In this document: piece after piece, positions 34,061 through 42,848 of the stretch
Numbering within the stretch: the stretch's first letter is position 1
Layout of the letters: each line of letters begins with the position of its first letter
Source of the DNA: Aedoeadaptatus coli
Lineage (GTDB): Bacteria > Bacillota > Clostridia > Tissierellales > Peptoniphilaceae
Assembly: GCF_900343085.1 (NCBI RefSeq)
Contig: NZ_OPYI01000006.1
Coordinates: 1-64,000 of the forward strand
Direction: 5' to 3'
DNA length: 64,000 bases
Program-made: the position numbers and the translations under genes
Notes under the pieces: model-generated
The model's database searches: none
What the model saw: only the letters and a program-made list of their open reading frames with translations
What the model was told of the DNA's origin: nothing

Positions 34061-35902
34061 TTATTCCTCTGCCGTTTTTTCGCGGCCCGCTTCGGTTTTG
34101 CTTTCGCTTTTTGCCTTGTCCTTATCCTCAGCGTCGGCTTTCGGCTTTGCCTTCACCGGCTTTACCGAGGGCATGATGCCCTTGGCCACCACTTGGGGAA
34201 AGAGGTAGAGGCCCAGATTTTTCGGGTGGGTGTGGTCGGAAATAAAGAGCTCGTCTTCTTCCTTGGCGATTTTGTACCAGTCGATGAGGTGCACCCGCTT
34301 CGACGCCTTGGCGGCGTTGGCGAGCTTTTCGTTGACGGCGCCCTCCCATGGATCGGGCATGACCGTGTTGATGAGGTAAACGGGATGCTCTCCCGTGGCG
34401 GCGATGAGGTCGTCAAGCACCTTGGTATTGAAGTCGTAATTGGTGCCCAGCTGAATCACGATGGGGGCGTCGTCTGCGAGGGCGCTTAAATCGTGGCTTT
34501 CCAAAATCTCTTTGCCCTTTGCCATTTGGCGATTCTTTTTGCCGTCGATGGTAAATTTCGGCAGGAGCATTTTGATGTATTCCGCTTCCATTTCCGTGAG
34601 GCTGTCGCCGATCATCAGGCCGTCGCGCTCGGCCAGGGCGTTCACGTCCTTTTCACCGAGGGCCACCGCCGGCCAGCGCCGGTTGATTTCTTTGATTTCG
34701 TCGGAGAGGTTTTCATCGTCCAAAGGTTCGGGTTCCTTGGCCTTGGCCGCTTCTTTTTCCCGGGCCTCGATTTTTTTCGCCTCGGCCTTTTCTTTGGCGG
34801 CCATGCGCTTCGGGCTGAAGGCGAAGGTGCCGATGAGGGTGATGAGGGCGAGGACCGCGGCAGAGACGGTTAAGACGCGCTTTTTCGCCGGGCGCTTAAA
34901 GAGGCGATAGGTCACTTCGCCCAGGATGAAGAGGACGGGCATTTGAATGAGCACCACGGCGAAGTAGGAAAGTTCGCTGTGGGAGAAGGCCTGTTGAAAG
35001 ACGAGCATCACCGGGTACTGCCACAGGTAGAGCTCGTAGCTGCGGGTGCCGAAGTAGCGGAGCACGGGGCCACTCAAAGCCTTGGCCGTGGCGTTGTCGT
35101 CTTTTGCCGTATAGAGCAAGAGGGCCGCCCCCATGAGGCTGAAGAGGGCCATGCCGCCGTAGTAGAGGAAACGTCCTTCGGCGAAGAAGACGAAGGACAA
35201 AAGCATGAGGCCGAGAAGAACGGCCGCAGGCATCCCTTTCGCCTTTTGGCTGCCCTTGAAGCTGCCCTTCTCGCCCATGAGCCCGGCCAGTGCGCCGATA
35301 GCGAAGGCGAAGTAGCGGGTGTCCGTGCCGTAGTAAATGCGGGTCGCATCTTGCGTAAAGGGCGTCATGACGGGCATGAGCAGAAGGGAAATTCCCCCGG
35401 TGACGGCCAAAGAGAGGGCGAGCTTGCCCCGATTTTTGCCGCAGAATTGCCTTAAAACGGCCCAAATCAAATAAAATTGCAACTGCGCCGACAAGGCCCA
35501 GAAGTGGGTGAAGGGCAAAAATTTCCCGTGAAGATCGAAGTAGGAGAAGCCCCGGAGGATTTGCTGCCAGTTGTTTACGCCGAAGACGGCGCTGATTCCC
35601 GAGGCGGCGACGTCGCGAAATTCCCCCTGAAAGGCCAAGGCGGCGATGAATACCACCATGGCCACGACAAAGACCAAGGGCGGCGTCAGTTTTTTGTACT
35701 GTTTGGCGAGCTTTTTAAAGGGCGCGTGGTTTTTTTCCGACAGATGTTGGCTCATGAGCAGGTAGCCCGAGAGCAAAAAAAACATGACCACGCCTAAGTA
35801 GCCGCCGACGATTTTGTGGGGATACAAGTGGTAGAGTATCACGCCCCACAGGGCCAGAGCGCGGAGTCCCGTAAAAGATTTTATTTCTTTTTCTTTGTGC
35901 AC
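34061..35902 (-). CDS. OatA-like acyltransferase: membrane acyltransferase-3 domain plus SGNH domain
   Basis: 613 residues from GTG. About ten transmembrane segments (residues 10-345) form the acyltransferase-3 domain, with the diagnostic FTGLRALALWGVILYHL at the N-terminus. A charged linker leads to an extracytoplasmic SGNH-hydrolase-like domain with GDSLTEME (about 430), QLGTNYD and DHTHPKNLG (catalytic Asp-x-x-His). This fused arrangement is that of OatA, which O-acetylates peptidoglycan or surface glycans and gives lysozyme resistance. The end is Lys/Glu-rich low complexity. AAAGGAGG six bases before the GTG decides the start. Only 22 bases separate it from a terminator upstream. Confidence 0.88.
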   Translation of the reverse strand: MHKEKEIKSFTGLRALALWGVILYHLYPHKIVGGYLGVVMFFLLSGYLLMSQHLSEKNHAPFKKLAKQYKKLTPPLVFVVAMVVFIAALAFQGEFRDVAASGISAVFGVNNWQQILRGFSYFDLHGKFLPFTHFWALSAQLQFYLIWAVLRQFCGKNRGKLALSLAVTGGISLLLMPVMTPFTQDATRIYYGTDTRYFAFAIGALAGLMGEKGSFKGSQKAKGMPAAVLLGLMLLSFVFFAEGRFLYYGGMALFSLMGAALLLYTAKDDNATAKALSGPVLRYFGTRSYELYLWQYPVMLVFQQAFSHSELSYFAVVLIQMPVLFILGEVTYRLFKRPAKKRVLTVSAAVLALITLIGTFAFSPKRMAAKEKAEAKKIEAREKEAAKAKEPEPLDDENLSDEIKEINRRWPAVALGEKDVNALAERDGLMIGDSLTEMEAEYIKMLLPKFTIDGKKNRQMAKGKEILESHDLSALADDAPIVIQLGTNYDFNTKVLDDLIAATGEHPVYLINTVMPDPWEGAVNEKLANAAKASKRVHLIDWYKIAKEEDELFISDHTHPKNLGLYLFPQVVAKGIMPSVKPVKAKPKADAEDKDKAKSESKTEAGREKTAEE

Positions 35903-35923
35903 TGAAAGCCTCCTTTTATACGC

Positions 35924-35948
35924 GAAAAAAATGGACCTGAGTCCATTC
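35924..35948 (-). terminator. Terminator of the YkvI-like gene
   Basis: On the minus strand AATGGAC-TCAG-GTCCATT followed by T7. Confidence 0.85.
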
Positions 35949-35996
35949 TTTCCTCGAATATGAATAAAAGCGAATCCCTGAGATATAAACTTGCGA

Positions 35997-37184
35997 TTAT
36001 TTGCCGGCGGCTTCCTGATCCCGTCGCTTGATGTTTTTGAAGCCCAAGATCCACAGGGGCAGAATAATCAATGCCCAGTTGAAAATACCCAGGTATTTGT
36101 AGGCATTTTGTACGATCCACATTAAGCCCAGGGTGGAAACCAAGTAGCAAACGATCAAGGAAACGACGGCGATAATGGCCTTTTTCTTGACCAAATTGGT
36201 TTCGTTTTTCATGACGTGGGGTTCCATACGGGTCACGATGCCGAAGATAAAGCCGACGGCGGTGGTGATCAGTGCCAAGAAGAGCAGGATCGGATAAAGG
36301 ACGGAGAGGATCGAAATGTCCAATTTGTTGACGACGGCGATGGTGGGCAGCGCCCGAGACGCTTCGTCTAAATAAATGTCGGGCATTTGAGAGAAGATCA
36401 AAAGGGTGATGCCGACGAGCATGAGAATGTTCATAATGCAGCCGATGATCATGGCGCCTTTTGCTTCTTCTTTGTATTGACCGCCTTTAAAGGATGCCGT
36501 AATGCCGCCGATGGCGCTGATTTGGAAGCCCGCATAGGTCAAGGCCCACAAGAGGGAGTTGCCGATGTTTCCGGGGACGGTTTGATCCGATGCGGAAATG
36601 CCCCATTTGGTGGCATTGGGATTGACGTAGCCTTCGGAGAAGAGCCGCGCAATGTCCGGACCGAATTTAATGAGGCCGGAGACGATAACAATAGAGATAA
36701 TAGCTAAAATCATAATGGTCATAATGGTGGCGTTTTTCCGGACGAGTTCTTCGCCGAAAATAACCAACAGGGTAACGACCACGACCATAAAGACGGAGCC
36801 GACGAGGACGGGCAGGCCCAGGTATTGATTAACCAAGAGGCCGCCGGATGCGATGGTGGCTGCCGATGCGGCGATGGTGGTAATGATGACGCTGACGTCC
36901 ATGGCCGGGGTGAAGATCTTGGCGTACTTGCCGTAAGCTTCCTTGGACCAGGCGTCGTAGCCCCACTTATCCGTTTGCCGCGCCGTTTCCAGGCCGACGT
37001 AGTAGGTGACGGCGATCAAAATAAAAGTCAGAATCGGCATTAAGGTGCCGAACCATCCGTGGTTTGCGAAGAATTGAAGCTCTTGCGTCCCCGATGCGAA
37101 ACCCGCACCGCAGTGGGTAGAGAACCAAACCGTCGCGACACCGAAACTAATGGATGTAAGATAATTGCGTTTATCGTTGGTCAC
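35997..37184 (-). CDS. YkvI-family membrane transporter
   Basis: 395 residues from GTG, with about ten to eleven hydrophobic segments. The start region FGVATVWFSTHCGAGFASGTQE resembles the APC/LeuT-fold unwound first helix, and the length and order match YkvI of Bacillus, an uncharacterised transporter-like family. The GTG at 37184 is set by GGAGG seven bases upstream; a longer frame has no ribosome site. It is divergent from a dicarboxylate/amino acid symporter gene. Substrate unknown; an amino acid or similar small solute is plausible from the fold. Confidence 0.8.
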   Translation of the reverse strand: MTNDKRNYLTSISFGVATVWFSTHCGAGFASGTQELQFFANHGWFGTLMPILTFILIAVTYYVGLETARQTDKWGYDAWSKEAYGKYAKIFTPAMDVSVIITTIAASAATIASGGLLVNQYLGLPVLVGSVFMVVVVTLLVIFGEELVRKNATIMTIMILAIISIVIVSGLIKFGPDIARLFSEGYVNPNATKWGISASDQTVPGNIGNSLLWALTYAGFQISAIGGITASFKGGQYKEEAKGAMIIGCIMNILMLVGITLLIFSQMPDIYLDEASRALPTIAVVNKLDISILSVLYPILLFLALITTAVGFIFGIVTRMEPHVMKNETNLVKKKAIIAVVSLIVCYLVSTLGLMWIVQNAYKYLGIFNWALIILPLWILGFKNIKRRDQEAAGK

Positions 37185-37357
37185 GATATTCCTCCATTCT
37201 AAGGGATTGCTTCTATTTACAAAAATACTATCACAACGACCCGCCCTTGAAAAGAATCTTTTCACCGATTCGACACGCATTCTTAGGCTTTTTCCCCCTT
37301 TTTCGCCTCGTTTTGATATAATAATACCAATTCAATCATTTATTAAGGAGGTTTATT

Positions 37358-38587
37358 ATGTCTGAAAAAAAGGCCTTTACTCTGGGCCTCATCCCCAAGC
37401 TTATCATTGCCATTGTTTTGGGTATTTTGGTAGGCTCCTACCTGCCGGAAGTGGTGACGAAGATCGCCGTCACTTTCTCGGCGAACTTCGGTAAGTTTTT
37501 GAACTTTGTCATTCCCCTGATGATTATCGCCTTTGTTGCCAAGGGCATCGCCGACTTGTCGGAAGGGGCGGGAAAATTGCTCCTCGCCACGGTGGGCATG
37601 GCCTATTGCTCCACTTTAATCGCCGGGAGTTTGTCCTATACCATGGCCCACGGCATCTTCCCCTCGTTCATTTCCCAGGAAATGGTCGAGCAGATTAAAT
37701 CGGCCTCCGAAAAGAACTTAAGCGCCCTCTTCGAAATTCCCCTGGAACCGGCCATCGACGTCACCGGCGCCTTGATCCTCGCCTTTATGGTGGGCCTTTG
37801 CGTGTCGATTCTTCGCCAAAGAAACAGCGGCGACACCTTCTACAAGCTCATTAACGAATTTAACGAAATGATTAATTTGGTCCTGTCCAAGGCAATTATT
37901 CCTTTGCTTCCCTTCTTCATTTTCGGTAACTTCGCCAACATGGCTTACTCCGGAAGCGTCTTTGCCATTCTTTCCGTCTTTATTCGGATCTTCGGCTGCA
38001 TTTTGGTTCTGCACCTGCTCTACGTCTTCGCCATGTTCCTCGTGGCTTGTACGACGACGAAGCGCAATCCCTTCAAGACCTTTACGAAGATGTTCCCGGC
38101 CTACTTTACCGCCGTGGGCACCCAATCCTCTGCCGCCACCATTCCCGTCAATGTGGAATGCAACAAGCAAATGGGCGTCAGCCGCCAAATTCGGGAATTC
38201 TGTATTCCCCTTTGTGCCACGGTCCACTTGCCCGGCTCCATGATTACCTTGACGGCCTGCGTCTACACCTTGCTCTATATGTACAACATGCCCCACAGCT
38301 TCGGCTTGATTATTCAATTTATCGCCGTCTTAGGCGTGGCCATGGTCGCCGCACCCGGGGCACCCGGCGGTGCCGTCATGAGCGCACTGCCATTCCTTCC
38401 CATCGTCGGCGTGGCGACGAACTCGCCCATGGCATCCATTTTGATTTCTCTCTATTTAACTCAAGACTCCTTCGGTACCGCCGCCAACGTGGCCGGCGAC
38501 AACGCCATTTCCATGCTCGTGGAAAAAGTGTACTACAAACACATTTTGAAACAGCCGAAACCGGTGGAAGAAGAAAGTCTTTCCTAA
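37358..38587 (+). CDS. Dicarboxylate/amino acid:cation symporter (DAACS family)
   Basis: 409 residues, about eight transmembrane helices plus re-entrant loops. The conserved block GTQSSAATIPVNVECNK (about 253-269) corresponds to the substrate-binding serine-rich hairpin, and NFANMAYSGS and QDSFGTAANVAGDNAI to the sodium-site segments. Such carriers take up glutamate, aspartate, dicarboxylates, serine or threonine; specificity is not clear. TATAAT at 37317-37322 and AAGGAGG nine bases before the ATG mark the start. Confidence 0.88.
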   Translation: MSEKKAFTLGLIPKLIIAIVLGILVGSYLPEVVTKIAVTFSANFGKFLNFVIPLMIIAFVAKGIADLSEGAGKLLLATVGMAYCSTLIAGSLSYTMAHGIFPSFISQEMVEQIKSASEKNLSALFEIPLEPAIDVTGALILAFMVGLCVSILRQRNSGDTFYKLINEFNEMINLVLSKAIIPLLPFFIFGNFANMAYSGSVFAILSVFIRIFGCILVLHLLYVFAMFLVACTTTKRNPFKTFTKMFPAYFTAVGTQSSAATIPVNVECNKQMGVSRQIREFCIPLCATVHLPGSMITLTACVYTLLYMYNMPHSFGLIIQFIAVLGVAMVAAPGAPGGAVMSALPFLPIVGVATNSPMASILISLYLTQDSFGTAANVAGDNAISMLVEKVYYKHILKQPKPVEEESLS

Positions 38588-38591
38588 CGCG

Positions 38592-38619
38592 AAAAACCGG
38601 CCTTGCAGCCGGTTTTTTT
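38592..38619 (+). terminator. Terminator of the symporter gene
   Basis: AAAACCGGC-CTTGCA-GCCGGTTTT then further T. Confidence 0.88.
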
Positions 38620-38620
38620 G

Positions 38621-38656
38621 TGCGAAAATTTATTCATTTGCGAAAACTTATTCGTT
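38621..38656. repeat. Two tandem 18-bp units at the 3' end of the degV-family gene
   Basis: TGCGAAAATTTATTCATT (38621-38638) and TGCGAAAACTTATTCGTT (38639-38656) match at 16 of 18 positions. The second unit holds the stop codon of the minus-strand gene, so the first looks like a small duplication just beyond it. Confidence 0.7.
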
Positions 38657-39544
38657 CATGAGGGAGAGTTCGTCGGGATCGCCGCCGAAGGTGACGACGC
38701 AGACTTCCGGGCCCGTGTGGGCGCCGATGACGCAGCCCACGCGCTGGGACGTGTCGATGTTTTTCTCTTCCATGCCCATGTCTTTAATTAAAAAGTCTTT
38801 GACCAGCGCCACCCGCTCGGGCCAATCGCCGGAATAAACGTAGACCCGTTGATTCGGATTGAATTTGCCGTCTTTCGAGTGTTCGAGGATGTATTTTTTC
38901 AGCTTTTTCAAAAAGGCTTTCTGGCCGCGGTAGACGTCCAGAAGCTCCAAGGTGCCCTCCTCTTTCTCCAGTTCCAGCATGGGGCAAAGCTGCAGAACGC
39001 CGCCGGCGATTTTCGCCTTTTTTGACACGCGCCCGCCGCGGTGCAAATACTCCAGGGTGCCCACGGTAAAGCATTCGTGGGAGGTGGTTTTGATTTTGTT
39101 CAGGTAATCTGCAATGGCCTGAAGGCTCTCTCCCCGATCCCGCAGGATGGCGGCCTTTAGGGCGAGAAGGCCTTCGCCGAAGGTGGCGGCTTTCGAATCC
39201 ACCACTTCGATTTTTCCCGGATACTCTTTTTCCAAGGCGTTCTTTACCATGACCGCCCCTTCGTAGGAGCCGGAGAGGCCGGAGGAGAGGCTGATGTAGA
39301 GCACGTCGTCTCCCGCTTCCAGGGCTTTACGAAAGGCCTCTTCCATGACTTGCGGCATGACGCGAGAGGTGCTGTAAACCGTGCCCGCCCGCATATTGTC
39401 GTAGAAATTGGAAATGTCCATGGCCCGGCCCGTTTCAAATTCGTTTTCTCCGTCGGAGACGGCGATGGGCAACTGCACGATGCCGTAGCGTTCCGAGGTG
39501 GTGAAATTTATATCCGCGCCGTCGTCGGTAAAAAGTTTAATCAT
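38648..39544 (-). CDS. DegV-family fatty-acid-binding protein
   Basis: 298 residues. DegV/FakB hallmarks are present: FTDDGADI at the N-terminus, TVYSTSRVMPQVM (the ST motif that binds the fatty-acid carboxylate region), ISLSSGLSGSYEGA and YLHRGGRVSKK. FakB proteins bind a fatty acid that FakA phosphorylates; no fakA lies nearby. The ATG at 39544 has AAGGAG seven bases upstream and replaces a longer frame lacking any site. Confidence 0.9.
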   Translation of the reverse strand: MIKLFTDDGADINFTTSERYGIVQLPIAVSDGENEFETGRAMDISNFYDNMRAGTVYSTSRVMPQVMEEAFRKALEAGDDVLYISLSSGLSGSYEGAVMVKNALEKEYPGKIEVVDSKAATFGEGLLALKAAILRDRGESLQAIADYLNKIKTTSHECFTVGTLEYLHRGGRVSKKAKIAGGVLQLCPMLELEKEEGTLELLDVYRGQKAFLKKLKKYILEHSKDGKFNPNQRVYVYSGDWPERVALVKDFLIKDMGMEEKNIDTSQRVGCVIGAHTGPEVCVVTFGGDPDELSLMNE

Positions 39545-39670
39545 TGTTCGCTCCTTATGGCGTTTTCTTCGCTGATGCCGCCGTCGGGCATCTCTGTTCG
39601 TTTTTATATTACGTGTTACGACATTTAAAGTCAACGGAAGGCGAAAAAACCCGCCCTCGCCGCCGATTTT

Positions 39671-40477
39671 TTACTTTTCGGCGCCGGCGAGTTGTTTTTT
39701 TACCAACAGAACGATAAGAGTTACCACGCCGAGGAGCACGATGCTCCCCCCGGGCTTGAGCCCCAGATAGTAGGAGAGGATGAGGCCGCCTTCGGTAAAC
39801 AGAATGCCGAAGAGCACGGAGGCGACGTGGGTTTTTTTGTAGCTGAGTTCCAGCTGCAGGGCACAGGAGACGGGAAGCACGAGAAGGGATGAGATGATCA
39901 AAACCCCGACGGTGCGGGCGGAAATGGCCACGGTGAGGCCCGTTAAGAGGACGAAGAGGCCGCTCAGGCGATCGCCGCGAATCCCGGCCAGGCGGGCGGA
40001 AATGCTGTCGAAGGACAGGTAGAGGAGCTTTCTGTAATTCAACAGAAGAAAGAGCACCACGGCGGCGGAGACGGCGAGGATCATGTAGAATTCGAAATCC
40101 GTAATGGCCACGATGGTGCCGAAGAGGAAGGATTCGAAATTGGCCCCGCCCTCCACGAAGCCCGAGAGGATGGAGGCCAGGCCCACGCCGGTGGACATAA
40201 TGACCGCCGTGGAGATTTCGCCGTAGGAGGGGAAGCGGCGGCGAATCCATTCCATGGACAGGGCGGCCACGGCACAGGTGATGATGGCGCCTAAGATGGG
40301 ATTGATCCCCACCAAAAGCCCGAACATGACCCCGGCCAGGGACACGTGGGATAGGGCGTCGCCGATCATGGCCAGCCGCCGATTCACGATGACCACACCC
40401 ATGGCGGGAATGACGATCGAAAGGACCAGGCCCACGATCATGGCCCGAATCATGTATTCGTATTGAAACAGTTCCAT
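39671..40477 (-). CDS. znuB: Zinc ABC transporter permease
   Basis: 268 residues with eight or so transmembrane helices. It belongs to the ABC-3 metal permease family (GDALSHVSLAGVMFG near the N-terminus, then ISARTVGVLIISSLLVLPVS). Its start codon overlaps the stop of the ATPase gene (TGATG), so it is the third gene of a binding protein-ATPase-permease operon. The zinc specificity is inferred from the His-rich binding protein and the divergent Zur-like regulator. Confidence 0.9.
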   Translation of the reverse strand: MELFQYEYMIRAMIVGLVLSIVIPAMGVVIVNRRLAMIGDALSHVSLAGVMFGLLVGINPILGAIITCAVAALSMEWIRRRFPSYGEISTAVIMSTGVGLASILSGFVEGGANFESFLFGTIVAITDFEFYMILAVSAAVVLFLLLNYRKLLYLSFDSISARLAGIRGDRLSGLFVLLTGLTVAISARTVGVLIISSLLVLPVSCALQLELSYKKTHVASVLFGILFTEGGLILSYYLGLKPGGSIVLLGVVTLIVLLVKKQLAGAEK

Positions 40478-41136
40478 CAGCCTCGCCTCTTTTCAAGGAC
40501 GCCGTCTTCCAGGACGTAGACGCCGTCGATCATGTCTTCCACCAGGTGCAGCTCGTGGGTGATCATTAAAATGGTGATCCCGTGCACGTCGTGGAGGTGG
40601 CGCAAAATGTGAAAGAGCTCTTCCCGGGCCTTAAAGTCGATGCCCGTCGTGGGCTCGTCCAAAATAAGCACGTCGGTCATGGAGATCAGGGCCTTGGCGA
40701 TTAACACCCGCTGCCTTTGCCCGCCGGAGAGGGCGCCGTAGAGGCGATCATGAAAGCCCTCCAGATCCACGAGGGACAGGGCGTCGTCGATGCGACGTTC
40801 GCGCTCATCGGCCGTTAATTTTTCCCCGTAAAGGCCCAGATCCACCAGCTCGTTTACCGTAATAGGAAAGTCGTAGGATGCGACCATCAGCTGGGGCACG
40901 TAGCTGATGCGGGAAAAGTCCGTGTCTTTTCCCAGGGGCTTGCCGTCGTATTCGATGGTGCCCGACGTGGGTTTCTCGATGCCCAAAAGGAGTTTGATTA
41001 AGGTGGATTTTCCCGAGCCGTTGGCCCCTATAAATGCGAGAAAATCTCCCTGTTTAACAGAGAGATTCACTCCTTTTAACACATCGTTTTTCCCGTAGGA
41101 AAAGCGCAGGTCACTGACCCGATAGATTTCTTTCAT
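40477..41136 (-). CDS. znuC: Zinc ABC transporter ATP-binding protein
   Basis: 219 residues. Walker A GANGSGKST (about 37-45), signature LSGGQRQR (about 135-142), Walker B VLILDEPTTG (about 155-164) and the switch histidine in MITHELHLV are all intact. It overlaps the preceding gene by four bases and the following by one. It energises metal uptake with the neighbouring permease and binding protein. Confidence 0.92.
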   Translation of the reverse strand: MKEIYRVSDLRFSYGKNDVLKGVNLSVKQGDFLAFIGANGSGKSTLIKLLLGIEKPTSGTIEYDGKPLGKDTDFSRISYVPQLMVASYDFPITVNELVDLGLYGEKLTADERERRIDDALSLVDLEGFHDRLYGALSGGQRQRVLIAKALISMTDVLILDEPTTGIDFKAREELFHILRHLHDVHGITILMITHELHLVEDMIDGVYVLEDGVLEKRRG

Positions 41137-42242
41137 TGCAATGCAGACTCCAGTGTTTTCAGATTGCTTTCCATGCGTTCGAAATAGTTTTTATCGCTTT
41201 CGTATTCCATGGGATCCAGTTCTTTTACTTGTGCCCCGGCTTCCGATGCGATGGTTTGAGCTATTTTATCATCTTCGTGGGGTTCCGTAAAGACGGTTTT
41301 AATGCCCTTGGCCTTCATTTCGTCCACGATGGTCTTCATGGCTTTGGGATCCGGTTCCGATTCGGAGTTAATGCCTTCGATGGGGATTTGATTTAAGCCG
41401 AATTCCTTGGCCAAGTAGCCGTAGGCTTCGTGGCTGACGACGATGTCTTTGTATTTGGCATTGGAGAGCACCTTTTCGAAGGAGTCGTCGAGAGCGTCGA
41501 ATTTTTCGCTGAGTTTTTCGAAATTGGCCTTATAGAAAGCGGCGTTGTCGGGGTCTTTGGCCGACAGGGCTTCGCAGATGTTTTCCGCCATTTCTTCGGC
41601 ATTTTCCGGAGACATCCATACGTGGGGATCCATGCCTTCGTGGTCGTGATCGTGTTCGGCGGCGTCGTGATCGTGATCGTGTTCGGCTGCGTCGTGATCG
41701 TGGTCGTGGTCGGCTGCGTCGTGATCGTGATCGTGGTCGGCGGCGTCGTGATCGTGATCGTGGTCGGCGGCGTCGTGATCGTGGTCGTGATCGGCGTCTT
41801 CATCGTGGTGGTGATGGTGGCCGCCCTTTAAGAGCTCGATGCCCTCGGAGGCTTCCACAAAGGTGGCGTCCCCTTCTGCGGTTTCCTTCAGGCGATCCGT
41901 AAAGGATTCCAGACCGGCGCCGTTGTAGATGAAAAGATCCGCTTCATTCACCGAGTTCATGTCCTTGGGCGAGGGCTCGAAGCCGTGAACCCCTTGGCCC
42001 TTGGGAATTAAACAGGTGACCGTGGCCTTGTCCCCGGCGATTTCCTCGGTGAGATCGCGAAGGATATAGGTGGTGGTCACCACATTCAGGCCCTCCGCCT
42101 TGGGCTTTTGGCTCTCGGTGGCGACGACTTTTTTATTGTCATTGTTGTTGTCGTTATTATTATTGTTGTTTGCCGCATTCGATCCGCAGGCCGTAAGCAT
42201 GACTGCGGCGCAGGCTACGGCGACGATTTGTTTTACTTTCAT
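41133..42242 (-). CDS. znuA: Zinc-binding lipoprotein of ABC transporter with His-Asp repeat loop
   Basis: 369 residues. A lipoprotein signal (lipobox LTAC, Cys about 19) and an Asn-rich linker precede a cluster A-I metal-binding fold: NGAGLESF in the first lobe, MDPHVWMSPENA and VSHEAYGYLAKEFGL, with histidines expected to bind zinc. Between residues about 140 and 200 lies an acidic His-rich loop of HDHDHDAAD units, far longer than in many homologues; such loops chaperone zinc in ZnuA. The start ATG has TAGGAGG six bases upstream, and a palindromic operator candidate lies just beyond that. Confidence 0.93.
   Translation of the reverse strand: MKVKQIVAVACAAVMLTACGSNAANNNNNNDNNNDNKKVVATESQKPKAEGLNVVTTTYILRDLTEEIAGDKATVTCLIPKGQGVHGFEPSPKDMNSVNEADLFIYNGAGLESFTDRLKETAEGDATFVEASEGIELLKGGHHHHHDEDADHDHDHDAADHDHDHDAADHDHDHDAADHDHDHDAAEHDHDHDAAEHDHDHEGMDPHVWMSPENAEEMAENICEALSAKDPDNAAFYKANFEKLSEKFDALDDSFEKVLSNAKYKDIVVSHEAYGYLAKEFGLNQIPIEGINSESEPDPKAMKTIVDEMKAKGIKTVFTEPHEDDKIAQTIASEAGAQVKELDPMEYESDKNYFERMESNLKTLESALQ
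41638..41800. repeat. 27-bp tandem coding repeat (six units) in the His-rich loop
   Basis: About six copies of a 27-base unit encode nine-residue DHDHDHDAA/EHDHDHDAA blocks. The unit is itself composed of a GTGATC-like hexamer. Copy number is likely to vary by slippage. Confidence 0.85.
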
Positions 42243-42251
42243 ATTGCCTCC

Positions 42252-42274
42252 TAAATAAAAATCATTGTTATTTA
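42252..42274. promoter_or_regulatory. Candidate Zur operator
   Basis: TAAATAA-AAATCATTG-TTATTTA is an inverted repeat of seven plus seven bases with a nine-base centre, AT-rich like Fur/Zur boxes of Firmicutes. It lies between the znuA promoter and its ribosome binding site, and between the divergent znuA and zur-like genes. Confidence 0.65.
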
Positions 42275-42283
42275 ACGGAGCTT

Positions 42284-42292
42284 AGTATACCA
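42284..42292 (-). promoter_or_regulatory. Extended -10 (TGGTATACT) of the zinc uptake operon
   Basis: Minus-strand TGGTATACT ten bases beyond the operator candidate; a bound repressor would block the start of transcription. Confidence 0.6.
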
Positions 42293-42386
42293 CGTTTCCC
42301 CCTTGTCGGGAAGTCTTCTCATAAAAATTTTTCTATCGCTTTTCTTTTTTCTTTTCATGGCTTATGATGGATCCGGGAGGATGGTC

Positions 42387-42791
42387 ATGGAAGAATTATT
42401 GAGAGAAAAAGGTTTAAAGGCCACGAAAGGCCGCCTGGAAGTGCTGAAGATTTTAGAAAAAGCCCCCGGGCCCATGTGCGCCATGGACGTGTTTAAGGAG
42501 ACGCCGAAAGAAGTGTGCGCGTCCCTGTCTACGGTGTATCGGATCTTAAATCAGCTCACGGAGACGGGGATTTTGCAGGCCTCTCTGGAGCAGGACGAGA
42601 GCACCTATTACGAAATGAAGGGCGGCGGGCACCACCACTACATCGTCTGCGCCCGCTGCGGCAAGCTCGCCCCCATCGACGACTGCCCCCTGGACGCCTT
42701 GGACGAACACATTATGCGGGCCACGGGCTACGCCATTACGGGCCACCGCTTTCAGCTGGAGGGAATTTGCCCGGACTGTTTAAAAAAATAA
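42387..42791 (+). CDS. zur: Fur-family metalloregulator, probably Zur
   Basis: 134 residues. A winged helix (about 10-75, with CASLSTVYRILNQL as recognition region) is followed by the dimerisation domain with GGGHHHYIVCARCGKLAPIDDC and ICPDCLKK; the two Cys-x-x-Cys pairs form the structural zinc site. The zinc-responsive call comes from divergence with the zinc uptake operon; peroxide or iron regulators look similar. GGGAGG lies six bases before the ATG at 42387, while a longer frame upstream is not supported. Confidence 0.85.
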   Translation: MEELLREKGLKATKGRLEVLKILEKAPGPMCAMDVFKETPKEVCASLSTVYRILNQLTETGILQASLEQDESTYYEMKGGGHHHYIVCARCGKLAPIDDCPLDALDEHIMRATGYAITGHRFQLEGICPDCLKK

Positions 42792-42825
42792 GGAACCGAC
42801 GGATAGATGCCATCGGTTCCTTTTT
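42790..42825 (+). terminator. Terminator of the zur-like gene
   Basis: AGGAACCGA pairs with TCGGTTCCT around a 13-base loop, followed by T5. Confidence 0.85.
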
Positions 42826-42848
42826 GATTGCTCAACTATTCAAATCCA

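Noticed and set aside
41638-41800. Possible CRISPR array
   Set aside because: The repeats are contiguous 27-bp coding units with no spacers.
41430-41831. Valine/isoleucine-rich plus-strand frame
   Set aside because: It is only the antisense of the His-Asp repeats in znuA; there is no ribosome site.
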